DNA from: JACNKJ01 sp964344565
GTDB taxonomy: Bacteria > Krumholzibacteriota > Krumholzibacteriia > JACNKJ01
DNA length: 64,000 nt
Assembly (NCBI GenBank): GCA_964344565.1
Contig: CAYFNT010000013.1
Location: forward strand, 28,100 to 92,099
Direction of reading: 5' to 3'
Shown here: in pieces, positions 8,086 through 16,730 of the stretch
Layout: the number at the start of each line of letters is the position of its first letter
Position numbering within the stretch: the first letter of the stretch is position 1
Translations under genes and position numbers: made by a program
The notes under the pieces: model-generated
The model's database searches: none
Seen by the model: the letters and a program-made list of their open reading frames with translations, nothing else
Told to the model about the DNA's origin: nothing

Positions 8086-10131
8086 ATGCATCGATTTGCG
8101 TACCGCAGCTTGCTCGTTCTCGTCCTGGGATTGTTCGCCGCCGGTGCCTCGGCGGAGATCGTCATCAACGAGATCATGTACAACAGTCCCGGCACCGACG
8201 TGGAGTTCGTGGAGATCATGAACCGCGGCACCGAGGCCATCGACATCACGGGCTGGTACATGCTCGACGACAACCTGACCCATCCACGTTGCTATCTTCA
8301 CGGCATTCTGGATCCCGACGAGTACCTGGTCATCGCGGGCGATCTGACCATCTTCCAGCTCATCTATCCCGACGTGACGAATCTGAATCCCAACGACTTC
8401 GATCCGGGCGGCCTGGGATTTGGACTGGGCAACACCAGCGACACCGTCTTCATCTTCGATCCTCTGGGCACCGTGATGGACTGGGTGACCTATCAGGACG
8501 GAGGCGACTGGCCAGGCAGCGCCGATGGCGAGGGTCCTTCCCTGGAACTGGTGAATCCCTTCCTCGACAACACCCTGCCCACGAGCTGGGACCCGAGCAT
8601 CCCCATGGGCGGAACGCCGGGCGTGGTCAACAGCACCTATCAGGAGAACCAGTCGCCGGTCTGCCGCGAGGGTGGGCGCGACATCGACCTGCCCACGAGC
8701 AGCGACTCGGTGAACGTCAGCGCCGAAGTCTGGGACAACGAGGGTCTGGGCTCGGTGACCCTCTACGTGGATCTGGGCGCGGGATACCTGCCTCAGGACA
8801 TGTACGACGACGGCCTGCATGGCGACGGCGCCGCGGGCGATTCCATCTGGGGCTCGACCATCGGTCCCCAGGCCTCGGGTACCTTGGTGAGGTACTACGT
8901 CGAGGCCATCGACGACATCGGCCAGGAGAACCTCTGGCCGGACGAAGCGCCCGAAGAGTATCGGGCCTACACCGTGGATCATACACTGCCCGACCTTCTT
9001 ATCACCGAGATCCTGGCCGTGAACAACACGGGCATCACCGATCCCTACGGGCAGTACGACGATTGGATGGAAATCTACAATGCGGGTGAAGAGGCTATCG
9101 ATCTGGAGGGCTTCTTCCTCAGCGACAATCTCGAGGCCACCCACAAGTTCATCCTGCCCTCATACCTTCTCGAGCCCGGCGAGTATCTCATCGTCTGGGC
9201 CGACGCCGACACCATCCAGGGTCCGCTTCACACGAACTTCAAGCTCTCCTCCGGCGGCGAAGGCGCGGCCATCTTCGATACCGAGGATCACGGCAACGTG
9301 CTCATTCACGGCTTCACCTACGGCCTGCAGACCGCCGACGTATCCGTGGGCTTGAAGCCCCTGGACGCCGACTGGCCCGAGTATCTGAGCACCCCGACCC
9401 CCGGCGCGGACAACGCGAGCTCGTCCCTCTTCTCGGACATCTGCATCAACGAGTTCCAGTGCACCAGCGAGAGCGGCGGCATCGACGACTGGATCGAGAT
9501 CTACAATCGGGGCCTGTCGGCGGTGGACATATCCGGATACTTCCTCTCCGACGACTTGCTCGATCCCATCAAGTGGGCCTTCCCGCCCGGTACCGTGATG
9601 GAGTCCGGCGAGTACATCGTCATCTATGAGGACGTGTTGGGATTCGGATGGTCTTCCTCCGGCGTCGAGGTGGCTCTGCTCACCGGTCCGGACGGACTCA
9701 CGGGCATCGACTTCTACGACATGGGTCCCCAGCTTCCGGATATCAGCGAGGGTCGCTATCCCAACGGCGAGGCCTACTGGCATTTCTACGTCGACAAGAC
9801 GCCGGGAAGCGCCAACGGCGCGCCCGTGGCAGTGGACGAGATTCCCGGAGCCGCGGGTCTGCAGCTGCGCGGGGCCTGGCCGAACCCCTTCAATCCGTCC
9901 ACGCGCATCGCATTTTCCCTGGAGGAGTCCGCGCAGGTTTGCGCCACCGTCCATTCCCTGGAGGGCCGCCTGCTTAAGACCCTGGCCGAGGGCCCCATGG
10001 ATGCCGGCGAGCACCAGCTCCAGTGGAACGGGCGAGACGATCGGGGACGGCCCTTGCCCAGCGGCATCTACTTCGTCCGGGTCGCGGCTTCGGACCATGC
10101 GAAGAGCACCAAGCTGGTGCTTCTCAAGTAA
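8086..10131 (+). CDS. Secreted lamin-tail-domain protein with FlgD-like C-terminal domain
   Basis: This 681-residue protein has a signal peptide (LLVLVLGLFAAGASA). Three lamin-tail-like domains are visible by the recurring pattern IxINEI / VEFVEIMNRG / DITGWYM..D and LxPxEYLVI: roughly residues 23-145, 305-430 and 455-580. Between the first two is a beta domain (about 190-300). From about residue 600 a WPNPFNPSTRI domain ending SGIYFVRV...KLVLLK is FlgD-like, as in T9SS-type cargo. ATG at 8086 is chosen over an in-frame TTG 24 bases earlier because AAGGAG is correctly spaced only from the ATG. It is likely a cell-surface or extracellular structural protein. Confidence 0.85.
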   Translation: MHRFAYRSLLVLVLGLFAAGASAEIVINEIMYNSPGTDVEFVEIMNRGTEAIDITGWYMLDDNLTHPRCYLHGILDPDEYLVIAGDLTIFQLIYPDVTNLNPNDFDPGGLGFGLGNTSDTVFIFDPLGTVMDWVTYQDGGDWPGSADGEGPSLELVNPFLDNTLPTSWDPSIPMGGTPGVVNSTYQENQSPVCREGGRDIDLPTSSDSVNVSAEVWDNEGLGSVTLYVDLGAGYLPQDMYDDGLHGDGAAGDSIWGSTIGPQASGTLVRYYVEAIDDIGQENLWPDEAPEEYRAYTVDHTLPDLLITEILAVNNTGITDPYGQYDDWMEIYNAGEEAIDLEGFFLSDNLEATHKFILPSYLLEPGEYLIVWADADTIQGPLHTNFKLSSGGEGAAIFDTEDHGNVLIHGFTYGLQTADVSVGLKPLDADWPEYLSTPTPGADNASSSLFSDICINEFQCTSESGGIDDWIEIYNRGLSAVDISGYFLSDDLLDPIKWAFPPGTVMESGEYIVIYEDVLGFGWSSSGVEVALLTGPDGLTGIDFYDMGPQLPDISEGRYPNGEAYWHFYVDKTPGSANGAPVAVDEIPGAAGLQLRGAWPNPFNPSTRIAFSLEESAQVCATVHSLEGRLLKTLAEGPMDAGEHQLQWNGRDDRGRPLPSGIYFVRVAASDHAKSTKLVLLK

Positions 10132-10157
10132 ATCCGAATCGAATGAGATTCGATGAG

Positions 10158-10188
10158 AGAGCCCGGAGGAGTTCCGGGCTCTTTTTTT
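10158..10188 (+). terminator. Rho-independent terminator
   Basis: A 10-base-pair stem AGAGCCCGGA / TCCGGGCTCT with a 5-base loop is followed by seven T. It ends the lamin-tail gene transcript. Confidence 0.92.
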
Positions 10189-10306
10189 GTCACAGTCTCG
10201 CTATCTATTCTTATAGCAATGCGTTAGCCCTTGCCTATCCCTTCGGGAATGACTGCTTCGTAGCGCTCCCCGACATCCTCCCGCGGCTCCATTTCGGAGG
10301 TCCGGG

Positions 10307-10909
10307 ATGTCTGCTACCGATCTTCACTCGCGTCTTCTTTCGACTCTCTCCGAACTCGCCCGCGTCGAGAAGCGGGCCGTGCCGCTCTTCGCCGAGATCT
10401 ATGAGCGTCGGCTCTACCGCCAGCTCGGCTACTCGAGCATGCGGCAGTACGCTCGCGAGGCTCTGCAGCTTTCTGACGGGAAGTTCGACCAGTTCCAGCG
10501 ACTCGCCGATTCCTTCAAGACCTTGCCGAAGGTGAAGCGCGCCGTGGCCTCGGGCGAGTTTCCTGGACCAAGGCACGAACCGTAGTCAGCGTAGCGTGCT
10601 CGCACATCGGACGGGCGCGCTCCGGCACCGGATCTCTTTTCCGAGGAGAGATCCGGGCCGGCGGCGCGTCGCGAAGTCACGGTGACCCCGAAACTCAGGC
10701 CCGAGCAGCTGGCCCAGTGGGAGGCCTTGGAAGAGGCCCTTCGCAAGCAAGGCCTGAGGGGTTCACGTGAAGAGGTCCTGCTTCAAGTTCTTGCTCATGC
10801 GGTCGGCGAAGATTGTACACGTGTACAATCCGCGCCCAAACAGGTGGTGATCTACCAGTGCGAGGACTGTACACCTGTGCAATCCGCCGTTCCGGTCGGC
10901 GGCAGGTAG
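10307..10909 (+). pseudogene. Frameshifted, truncated remnant of an HNH / 13E12-repeat-type endonuclease family gene
   Basis: The first 85 codons (MSATDLHSRLLSTLSELARV..., RLYRQLGYSSMRQYARE, RLADSFKTLPKVKRAVASGE) match the N-terminus of the intact paralogue starting at 63830. After the GAG near 10557 the frame breaks. One base shifted, TCC TGG ACC AAG GCA CGA restores SWTKARTVV, the expected continuation. The frame changes again before about 10664, where ARREVTVTPKLRPEQLAQWEAL resumes in the first frame and runs to 10907. The expected middle and the C-terminal HNH domain are absent. This family (DUF222 / REP13E12-like proteins) is typically multi-copy. Family naming is from memory of the pattern, not a search. 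Confidence 0.7.
10811..10884. repeat. Perfect 20-base palindrome and a degenerate second copy
   Basis: 10811-10830 is the perfect palindrome GATTGTACACGTGTACAATC. A second copy at 10865-10884 differs at 3 of 20 bases. Both lie in the C-terminal fragment of the pseudogene and encode the repeated EDCTxVQSA segment. Confidence 0.85.
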
Positions 10910-11038
10910 CGGATTAACGCATCTTCAATTTCCAGAGGGGCTTGTCGGCGGAAAACCACGGCGAAAGGCGGAACCAAAGGCTACCTTGAAGCATCTTTCA
11001 GGACGAATATCCGAACCCCAATTCCCCGGAGGGATGTG

Positions 11039-11629
11039 ATGAGTAACCTGAAAACCGTTCTGCTTCTCGCCCTTCTCACCCTCGCGATTCCCGCCGCGCT
11101 CCTGGCGGCCACCTACAACATCGACACCAGCCACAGCGAGGTGACCTTCAAGATCCGCCACATGGGCATCAGCAAGGTATCCGGACGATTCGACGAGTTC
11201 GAAGGCAGCTTCAGCTTCGACCCCGAGAACCTGGCGAACTCCACGGCTCACGCAACCATCCAACTGGCCAGCGTGGATACCGACAACGCCGACCGCGACG
11301 CCCATCTGCGCAATCCGGACTTCTTCGACGTGGAGAAGTATCCCGTGATGAATTTCCACGGCCACAAGGTCACCGATGCCGATGAGGACGGCTTCAAGCT
11401 TCACGGCGAACTCACCCTGCACGGCGAGACCAAACCCGTGGTCCTCGATGTGGAGCTCAACGGCCAGGTCACCGATCCCTGGGGCAACGAACGCGCCGGC
11501 TTCACGGCGACCACGAAGATCAACCGCAAGGACTTCGGTCTCACCTGGACCAAGAACCTGGGCACCGGCGAATTGATGGTGGGGGACAAGGTCAGCATCA
11601 CTCTGGAAATCGAAGGCATCAAGAGCTGA
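11039..11629 (+). CDS. YceI-family protein, exported
   Basis: This 196-residue protein has a signal peptide (VLLLALLTLAIPAALLA-ATY). The mature chain begins YNIDTSHSEVTFKIRHMGISKVSGRF and contains NADRDAHLRNPDFFDVEKYPVMNF and the HGELTLHGETKPVVL stretch, all hallmarks of YceI. The family forms a lipocalin-like barrel that binds polyisoprenoids in the periplasm; the cellular role is not settled. ATG at 11039 is preferred to the overlapping GTG at 11036 because GGAGGG ends 5 bases ahead. The gene is monocistronic and followed by a terminator. Confidence 0.93.
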   Translation: MSNLKTVLLLALLTLAIPAALLAATYNIDTSHSEVTFKIRHMGISKVSGRFDEFEGSFSFDPENLANSTAHATIQLASVDTDNADRDAHLRNPDFFDVEKYPVMNFHGHKVTDADEDGFKLHGELTLHGETKPVVLDVELNGQVTDPWGNERAGFTATTKINRKDFGLTWTKNLGTGELMVGDKVSITLEIEGIKS

Positions 11630-11650
11630 GTCAGCAGCATCCCCCGACCG

Positions 11651-11677
11651 AAACGCCCGCCCCGGCGGGCGTTTTTT
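11651..11677 (+). terminator. Rho-independent terminator
   Basis: An inverted repeat CGCCCGCC / GGCGGGCG with a short C-rich loop is followed by six T, 20 bases after the YceI stop. Confidence 0.9.
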
Positions 11678-11713
11678 CTTTGCCCCGAAGCCCATCCGTA
11701 GTTACATGGCGAG

Positions 11714-12388
11714 GTGGAACCGCAAGCGAATGACGCGCCCCTCTTTCGCGCCCGGAATCTCGTGATTCATGCGGGCTGCAATCCCTTGCTCGAAGGCATC
11801 GATTTCGCCCTGGGCGAGGGCGAGGTGCTTTCGGTGACCGGACCCTCGGGCATCGGGAAGAGCAGCCTTCTGCGTGGACTGGCGGGACTGGAATCCTGCG
11901 GGACCGGATCCCTGGGACTGGAAGGCCGCGGTCCCGATGCATGGGGCTGGGCCCGGTTCCGCCGCCGGGTGAATCTGCTCTTCCAGAAACCGCTCTTGCT
12001 GGAGATGAGCCTGCGCGAGAACCTGGAGCTGTCCTTCGCTTACTCCAGCGCGGAGGGCGAGTATCCCGAAGATCTCGCGGACGACCTGCTCGACCGGCTC
12101 GGGCTGGCGGCCAAGCGTCCCGATGAGGATCCGCGCAGCTTTTCGGTGGGCGAACAGCAGCGGGTCTGCCTGGTGCGCTCCCTGCTGAACCGTCCTCGCG
12201 TTCTGCTCCTGGACGAACCCACCAGCGCTCTCGACGGCGAGTCCTCGCGGCTCGTTCACGCCCTCATCGATAGCGAGCGCGCCGAGCGTGGCATGGCCGT
12301 GGTGCTCGCGGCCCACGATTCCATCTTCGTCGAGCCCGACGCCGTTCTCGACCTGGCGCGGCATCGGGTGGGGGAGGGCGCCCCTTGA
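11714..12388 (+). CDS. ABC transporter ATP-binding protein, FetA (YbbL)-like
   Basis: This 224-residue ATPase has Walker A GPSGIGKSS at about 43-51, Q-loop in LLFQKPLL, a signature reading SVGEQQR instead of LSGGQ, Walker B VLLLDEPTSALD and the H-loop in AAHD. It starts at GTG 11714 with no strong ribosome site. The stop overlaps the start of the FetB-like membrane gene (TTGA at 12385-12388), so the two form a transporter. In E. coli FetAB exports iron under oxidative stress; here the substrate is inferred from the partner's family. Confidence 0.85.
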   Translation: MEPQANDAPLFRARNLVIHAGCNPLLEGIDFALGEGEVLSVTGPSGIGKSSLLRGLAGLESCGTGSLGLEGRGPDAWGWARFRRRVNLLFQKPLLLEMSLRENLELSFAYSSAEGEYPEDLADDLLDRLGLAAKRPDEDPRSFSVGEQQRVCLVRSLLNRPRVLLLDEPTSALDGESSRLVHALIDSERAERGMAVVLAAHDSIFVEPDAVLDLARHRVGEGAP

Positions 12389-13179
12389 ATCCCACCCTCG
12401 ACCTGGGTTTCCTGGACCTCCTGCTCGCGGTGAGTCTGGTGTTGGGCGCGGGCATCGTGAGCTTCAGCCTGCGCTTGGGCCTGGAGAGGCGTCTGGCCGT
12501 GGCCTCCCTGCGTACCGTGCTGCAGCTCCTGCTGATCGGCTATCTGCTCAAGTTCATCTTCGCCCTCGATAGCGCCGCCGCGGTGCTGCCTCTTCTGCTT
12601 CTGATGATACTCATCGCCGCGCGCACGGCCCTGGGGCGTCCGCGTCGCCGTTTCCGAGGCGGCGGCGGCCTCGCCTTCCTCAGCCTGGCGGCCTCGGCTC
12701 TGATCACCACCTTCGCCGTGACCAGCCTGGTCATCGGCGTGGAGCCCTGGTACGAGCCGCGCTACGTGATTCCCCTCATCGGCATGGTCCTGGGCAACAG
12801 CATGAACGGAATCTCCCTTTCCCTGGACGAGCTTCTGGAGCGTCTGGCCGAGCGCGCCGACGAGGTGGAACTGGAACTGTCCCTCGGCGCGAATTCGCGG
12901 GAGGCCTCGAGGCGGTCGCTGCGCGAAGCCGTGCGTCGCGGCATGATTCCCATCCTCAATTCCATGATGGTGGTGGGCATCGTCTCGCTGCCCGGCATGA
13001 TGACCGGACAGATCCTCGCCGGGGCCGATCCCATGCTCGCCGTGAAGTATCAGATCCTGATCATGTTCATGATCGCCGCGTCCACGGCCATGGGCGCCAT
13101 GCTCATGTCCATTCTCACGGCGAGGAAACTGTTCAGCCGGGAACACCGTTTGCTTCGGGAGCGCATTCTCCGCCGCTGA
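12385..13179 (+). CDS. FetB (UPF0014)-family permease
   Basis: This 264-residue membrane protein has about seven hydrophobic segments. It carries the family core: LGNSMNGISLSLDELLE, the LGANSREASRRSLREAVRRG segment, then MIPILNSMMVVGIVSLPGMM and TGQILAG. These are the best-conserved parts of UPF0014 (FetB/YbbM). It starts at TTG 12385, overlapping the ATPase stop by 4 bases, indicating translational coupling. The pair probably exports a metal ion, likely iron. Confidence 0.9.
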   Translation: MNPTLDLGFLDLLLAVSLVLGAGIVSFSLRLGLERRLAVASLRTVLQLLLIGYLLKFIFALDSAAAVLPLLLLMILIAARTALGRPRRRFRGGGGLAFLSLAASALITTFAVTSLVIGVEPWYEPRYVIPLIGMVLGNSMNGISLSLDELLERLAERADEVELELSLGANSREASRRSLREAVRRGMIPILNSMMVVGIVSLPGMMTGQILAGADPMLAVKYQILIMFMIAASTAMGAMLMSILTARKLFSREHRLLRERILRR

Positions 13180-13207
13180 CGCGGCAGCCACGAAGGAGGC
13201 GCAAGGC

Positions 13208-14746
13208 ATGGAAAACTCCGTCGAAGGAAAGAAGGGACTGCTTCCCCTGGGAGGCATCCTCCTCCTGGGCGCGGTGCTTCGATTCTTCCGCCTGGATCAG
13301 CAGAGTTTCTGGGCCGACGAGGTGACCTCCATCTGGAAGGTGGACGGCCTGCACGGCCCCATCTTCGACAATCTCATCCACACCTTCCACGGTCCGCTGC
13401 ACATGGCGATTCTCGGTGTCTGGGGACGCATCGGCGGCTTCGGGGAATCCTGGACGCGCAGCCTTTCGGTGATCACCGGCCTCGTGGGCATCTGGCTCAT
13501 CTATCTTATCGCGCGCAAGCTGGCCGGAGAGCGAACGGCACTGCTCTCGGCTCTGCTCATGGCCGTGGCGCCCTTCCACATCTGGTACTCCCAGGAAGTG
13601 CGCAACTACTCGCAGCTGATCACCCTGTCGATTCTCTCGATGATCCTGCTCATGCGCATTCTCGAACGCGGCGGAATCTGGAACTGGATCGCCTTCTTCC
13701 TCACCTCGGCGGCGGCTCTGCTCAGCAACCTGGCCGGGGCCTTTCTCATCGCGGCTCAAGGGATCTATCTGCTCATGCGCCGTCCGAAACTGGCCCTGCG
13801 CATCGCAATCGTGCTGGCGGTGATCGTGGTGCTGCTGCTGCCCTGGATCAATAACTTCGACATCGGCTGGCGCCCCGATCTGGTGGGCAAGCAGGGTGCG
13901 GTGAGGAACATCAACTTCCATCCCATGGCCTTCGGTTTCACCCTCTCGGTCTACGCCGTCGGCGACACCGTGGGGCCGGCCCGCGACGAGATGAACCGAG
14001 GACTGTCGGCGGGCATGTTCGTGAAGTGGCTTCCCTATTTCGCCGTCGCGGGCGCTCTCTTCGCCTTTCTATTCCTGCGGGGACTCCTCACGCGCCGCGG
14101 CAAGCCCGAGGGCGTCTGGTTCTTCCTGCTCTGGCTGCTGGCGCCCATGCTCATCACGGCGATGCTGGCCATCCTCAACATCAAGGCCTACAACGTGCGC
14201 TACGTCTCGGTGGGCTATCCCGCTTTTATCATACTGGTGGCGGCCGGGCTCTCGGCCCTGCGCCCGCGATGGAGGACAGTCGCCCTGGTCGGCGTGCTGG
14301 CCTGCACGGCGGTTTCCCTGGGCGGACACTACTTCAACTCGCGATACTGGAAACCCGACGCACGCGAGACGGCCGCGGTTCTGAGCGAGCGCAGCCGAGC
14401 CGGGGACGCCGTGCTGGTCTATTCCATCGAGGAGCCCATGCAGCACTACTTCTCGGGCGCGGGGGAACTGCGCGGGCTGAACTGGGCGAACCCGACCCAC
14501 GATCTCTTCTGGGAGTACATGGAAGACTTCGAAGCGAACTACGACCGACTCTGGCTGGTCGACTACCGCGCCTGGTACGCCGATCCCCAGGGATTGACCA
14601 AGAAGGCATTCGCGGAGCGCTGGCGGGAAGTGGAGGTCCTCGACTTCATCGGCATCGAGGTGAGACTCTACGAGAATCCAAAACGCATTCCTGGTGAGGT
14701 GGGATATTGGCTAAGAGATACCTTTCCTCCAGTGCACTTGTACTGA
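13208..14746 (+). CDS. GT39-like polytopic glycosyltransferase
   Basis: This 512-residue membrane protein begins after AAGGAGG. The first loop holds RLDQQSFWADEVTSIW, the acidic DE motif expected of ArnT/PMT-type GT-C enzymes. A second loop has AVAPFHIWYSQEVRNYSQ, also typical of this superfamily. About ten hydrophobic helices follow, then a soluble C-terminal part (residues 380-512). Such enzymes use polyprenyl-phosphate sugars on the outer face of the membrane. Acceptor and sugar cannot be deduced. The 3' end overlaps the next glycosyltransferase gene by 40 bases. Confidence 0.8.
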   Translation: MENSVEGKKGLLPLGGILLLGAVLRFFRLDQQSFWADEVTSIWKVDGLHGPIFDNLIHTFHGPLHMAILGVWGRIGGFGESWTRSLSVITGLVGIWLIYLIARKLAGERTALLSALLMAVAPFHIWYSQEVRNYSQLITLSILSMILLMRILERGGIWNWIAFFLTSAAALLSNLAGAFLIAAQGIYLLMRRPKLALRIAIVLAVIVVLLLPWINNFDIGWRPDLVGKQGAVRNINFHPMAFGFTLSVYAVGDTVGPARDEMNRGLSAGMFVKWLPYFAVAGALFAFLFLRGLLTRRGKPEGVWFFLLWLLAPMLITAMLAILNIKAYNVRYVSVGYPAFIILVAAGLSALRPRWRTVALVGVLACTAVSLGGHYFNSRYWKPDARETAAVLSERSRAGDAVLVYSIEEPMQHYFSGAGELRGLNWANPTHDLFWEYMEDFEANYDRLWLVDYRAWYADPQGLTKKAFAERWREVEVLDFIGIEVRLYENPKRIPGEVGYWLRDTFPPVHLY

Positions 14747-15939
14747 TCTTCCTCCTCGCCCTCCTGGCGAGAGTGGCCTATGTCTGGACCCTAGATCCGC
14801 AGATCTTCTGGTACGACGGACAGGAGTATCAGCGCCTTGCCCATGGCATCATGGAGCAGGGCGCCTACCTGGCCCAGGACGGCAGCCCCACCGCCTTCTG
14901 GCCGCCGGGCTATCCGGCCTTCCTCGCCCTGCTCGGCGCCGAGGTCACGCCTGTGCGCATCGTGCAGGCCCTTCTCGGGGCATTGACGGCGCTGCTCGTC
15001 TATGCGCTGGCCCGGCGCTACCTCGGACGGCGGCAGTCGCTTCTGGCCGCGGCTCTCGCGGCAGTCTATCCCCTCTACATCTACACGGCGGGCAGCTTCT
15101 ATCCCGTGGCGCTGCTGGCCTTCCTCATCTGCTCCATCTTCCTGCTGCTGCTGCGCGGCGTGCAGCAGGGCGGACGCGTCGGCGCCTTCCTGGCCGGGCT
15201 TCTGGGCGGATACGCCGCGCTCATCAGCGCCTCGGCCCTGCCGGCCATGCTCCTGACCATCCCCTGGCTATGGATCGAGGGCGAACGGGAGAAGCGAAGC
15301 CGCGGGCGATCCCTGGCCTTCTTCTTCGCCCTGGCCCTGCTGCTGGTTGTGGGGGGATGGACCGCGCGCAACTGGTCGCAGTTCGGGCGTCCCATTCCCG
15401 TGTCGCTCAACGGCGGCTACAACTTCTGGCTGGGGAACTACCCAGGGGTGAAGGCGACCACGGGCAATCGATGGACAGAAGAAATGCAGGAGGAGTATCG
15501 AATCCTCGCCGAGGAGAATCCGGGAGAGGCCGCCCTGGACGCGGCCCTCAGGAGCAAGGCCTTCGACTACATCGGCGAGAGCCCCGGGCGCTTCCTGGGC
15601 CTCAGCGCGGCCAAGGGTCTGAACCTGTGGCGGTTCTATCCCCAGCCCATGACCGAGGACAGGCCGGGACTCAATGCCGAGAAGCTCATCAGCATCCTGA
15701 GCTACGGGCTGGCTCTGCCCTTCGCGCTCTTCTTCCTCTTCGTTTCCCTGAAACGTTGGTCCGGGGCCAGGCTGGCCCTGATCTTCTTCCTGGCCTACAC
15801 GGCCATCCACGCGGTGGTGCTTTCGAAGTTCCGTTTCCGGCTGCCCCTGGACGGCATCCTGCTCATCTTCGCGGCGGGGGGATTGGGCGCGATGCTGAAG
15901 ACCTTCGGCTGGAAGATCCTGGAGGATCCGAAGCGCTAG
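14707..15939 (+). CDS. Second GT39-like polytopic glycosyltransferase
   Basis: This 410-residue membrane protein has the DE-type first-loop region IFWYDGQEYQRLAHGI and FWPPGYPAFLALL, a motif shared with ArnT-like GT-C enzymes. It has about eight more hydrophobic segments. The start is TTG at 14707 with GGTGAGG 7-8 bases upstream, inside the end of the previous gene; no later start keeps the first helix. The two tandem GT39-like proteins probably act on the same lipid-linked or surface acceptor. Its stop overlaps the convergent suf operon end by 3 bases, with no terminator between. Confidence 0.75.
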   Translation: MAKRYLSSSALVLIFLLALLARVAYVWTLDPQIFWYDGQEYQRLAHGIMEQGAYLAQDGSPTAFWPPGYPAFLALLGAEVTPVRIVQALLGALTALLVYALARRYLGRRQSLLAAALAAVYPLYIYTAGSFYPVALLAFLICSIFLLLLRGVQQGGRVGAFLAGLLGGYAALISASALPAMLLTIPWLWIEGEREKRSRGRSLAFFFALALLLVVGGWTARNWSQFGRPIPVSLNGGYNFWLGNYPGVKATTGNRWTEEMQEEYRILAEENPGEAALDAALRSKAFDYIGESPGRFLGLSAAKGLNLWRFYPQPMTEDRPGLNAEKLISILSYGLALPFALFFLFVSLKRWSGARLALIFFLAYTAIHAVVLSKFRFRLPLDGILLIFAAGGLGAMLKTFGWKILEDPKR

Positions 15940-16268
15940 AAGAATCCCAGAGCGACCCGGGCGGCCTCGCTCATCTTGGAAGGTTCCCAGGCGGGCTCCC
16001 AGACCAGTTCGAGCTTCACGCCGGTGACTCCGGCCACGTTCGCCGCCTTTTCCTGAACCTCGCCCGGAAGTGTTCCGGCCACGGGACAGGCCGGCGAGGT
16101 GAGGGTCATGTCGATCTCCACGGCGCCTTCCTCGCTCACGTCCACGCGGTAGATGAGGCCCAGCTCCCAGATGTCCACGGGAATCTCCGGATCGTAGACG
16201 GTCTTGAGGACCTGCACGACGCGATCGCGCACGGCCGCCGGATCGTTGGTGCTCTTGTAGACGCTCAC
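15936..16268 (-). CDS. DUF59 (MIP18-like) Fe-S assembly protein, SufT-type
   Basis: This 110-residue protein has VKTVYDPEIPVDIWELGLIY and MTLTSPACPVAGTLP, the two signatures of the MIP18/DUF59 family. The Cys in TSPACP is conserved in members that help mature Fe-S proteins. It is the last gene of the suf operon, 9 bases after sufU, which supports a role in Fe-S cluster assembly or carriage. Confidence 0.85.
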   Translation of the reverse strand: MSVYKSTNDPAAVRDRVVQVLKTVYDPEIPVDIWELGLIYRVDVSEEGAVEIDMTLTSPACPVAGTLPGEVQEKAANVAGVTGVKLELVWEPAWEPSKMSEAARVALGFF

Positions 16269-16277
16269 GCGAGGCTC

Positions 16278-16730
16278 CTATTCGGTCTTGGCCGCTTCGC
16301 CCGAGCGGTCCAGGGCGTTTTCCAGGGTGTGCCAGCAGAGGGTCGCGCACTTCACGCGCATGGGGAACTCGCGTACGCCCGCGAAGACGGCGAGCTTGCC
16401 GAGTCTGGAGTCGTCGGGCTCTTCGTCGGTGGGCGCGGTGGCCATGTCCACGAAGGCCTGAATCAATTCCCGGGCTTCCTGCTCGCTCCTGCCCTTGAGC
16501 ACGCCGGTGAGCATGGAGGCCGAGGCGGTGGAGATGGCGCAGCCCTCGCCCTCGAAGGACAGGTCGGCGACCCTGCCGTCCTCGATTTTCAGGTAGAGGG
16601 TGAGCCGATCGCCGCAGAGGGGATTGTGCCCCTCGGCGCTGAGGTCGGCGTCCTCGATCTTGCGGTGGTTCCGCGGGCGCCGCCCGTGATCGAGGATGAC
16701 TTCCTGATAGAGATCGCGCAGATCGCTCAT
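16278..16730 (-). CDS. sufU: SufU-like sulfur acceptor / Fe-S assembly protein
   Basis: This 150-residue protein starts MSDLRDLYQEVILDHGRRPRN, the SufU N-terminus. It carries the three ligand cysteines in HNPLCGDR, FEGEGCAIS and CATLCWHTL. In Gram-positive and many other bacteria SufU takes sulfur from SufS through its zinc site. ATG at 16730 overlaps the sufS stop by 4 bases. The length and the three Cys match SufU rather than IscU. Confidence 0.92.
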   Translation of the reverse strand: MSDLRDLYQEVILDHGRRPRNHRKIEDADLSAEGHNPLCGDRLTLYLKIEDGRVADLSFEGEGCAISTASASMLTGVLKGRSEQEARELIQAFVDMATAPTDEEPDDSRLGKLAVFAGVREFPMRVKCATLCWHTLENALDRSGEAAKTE

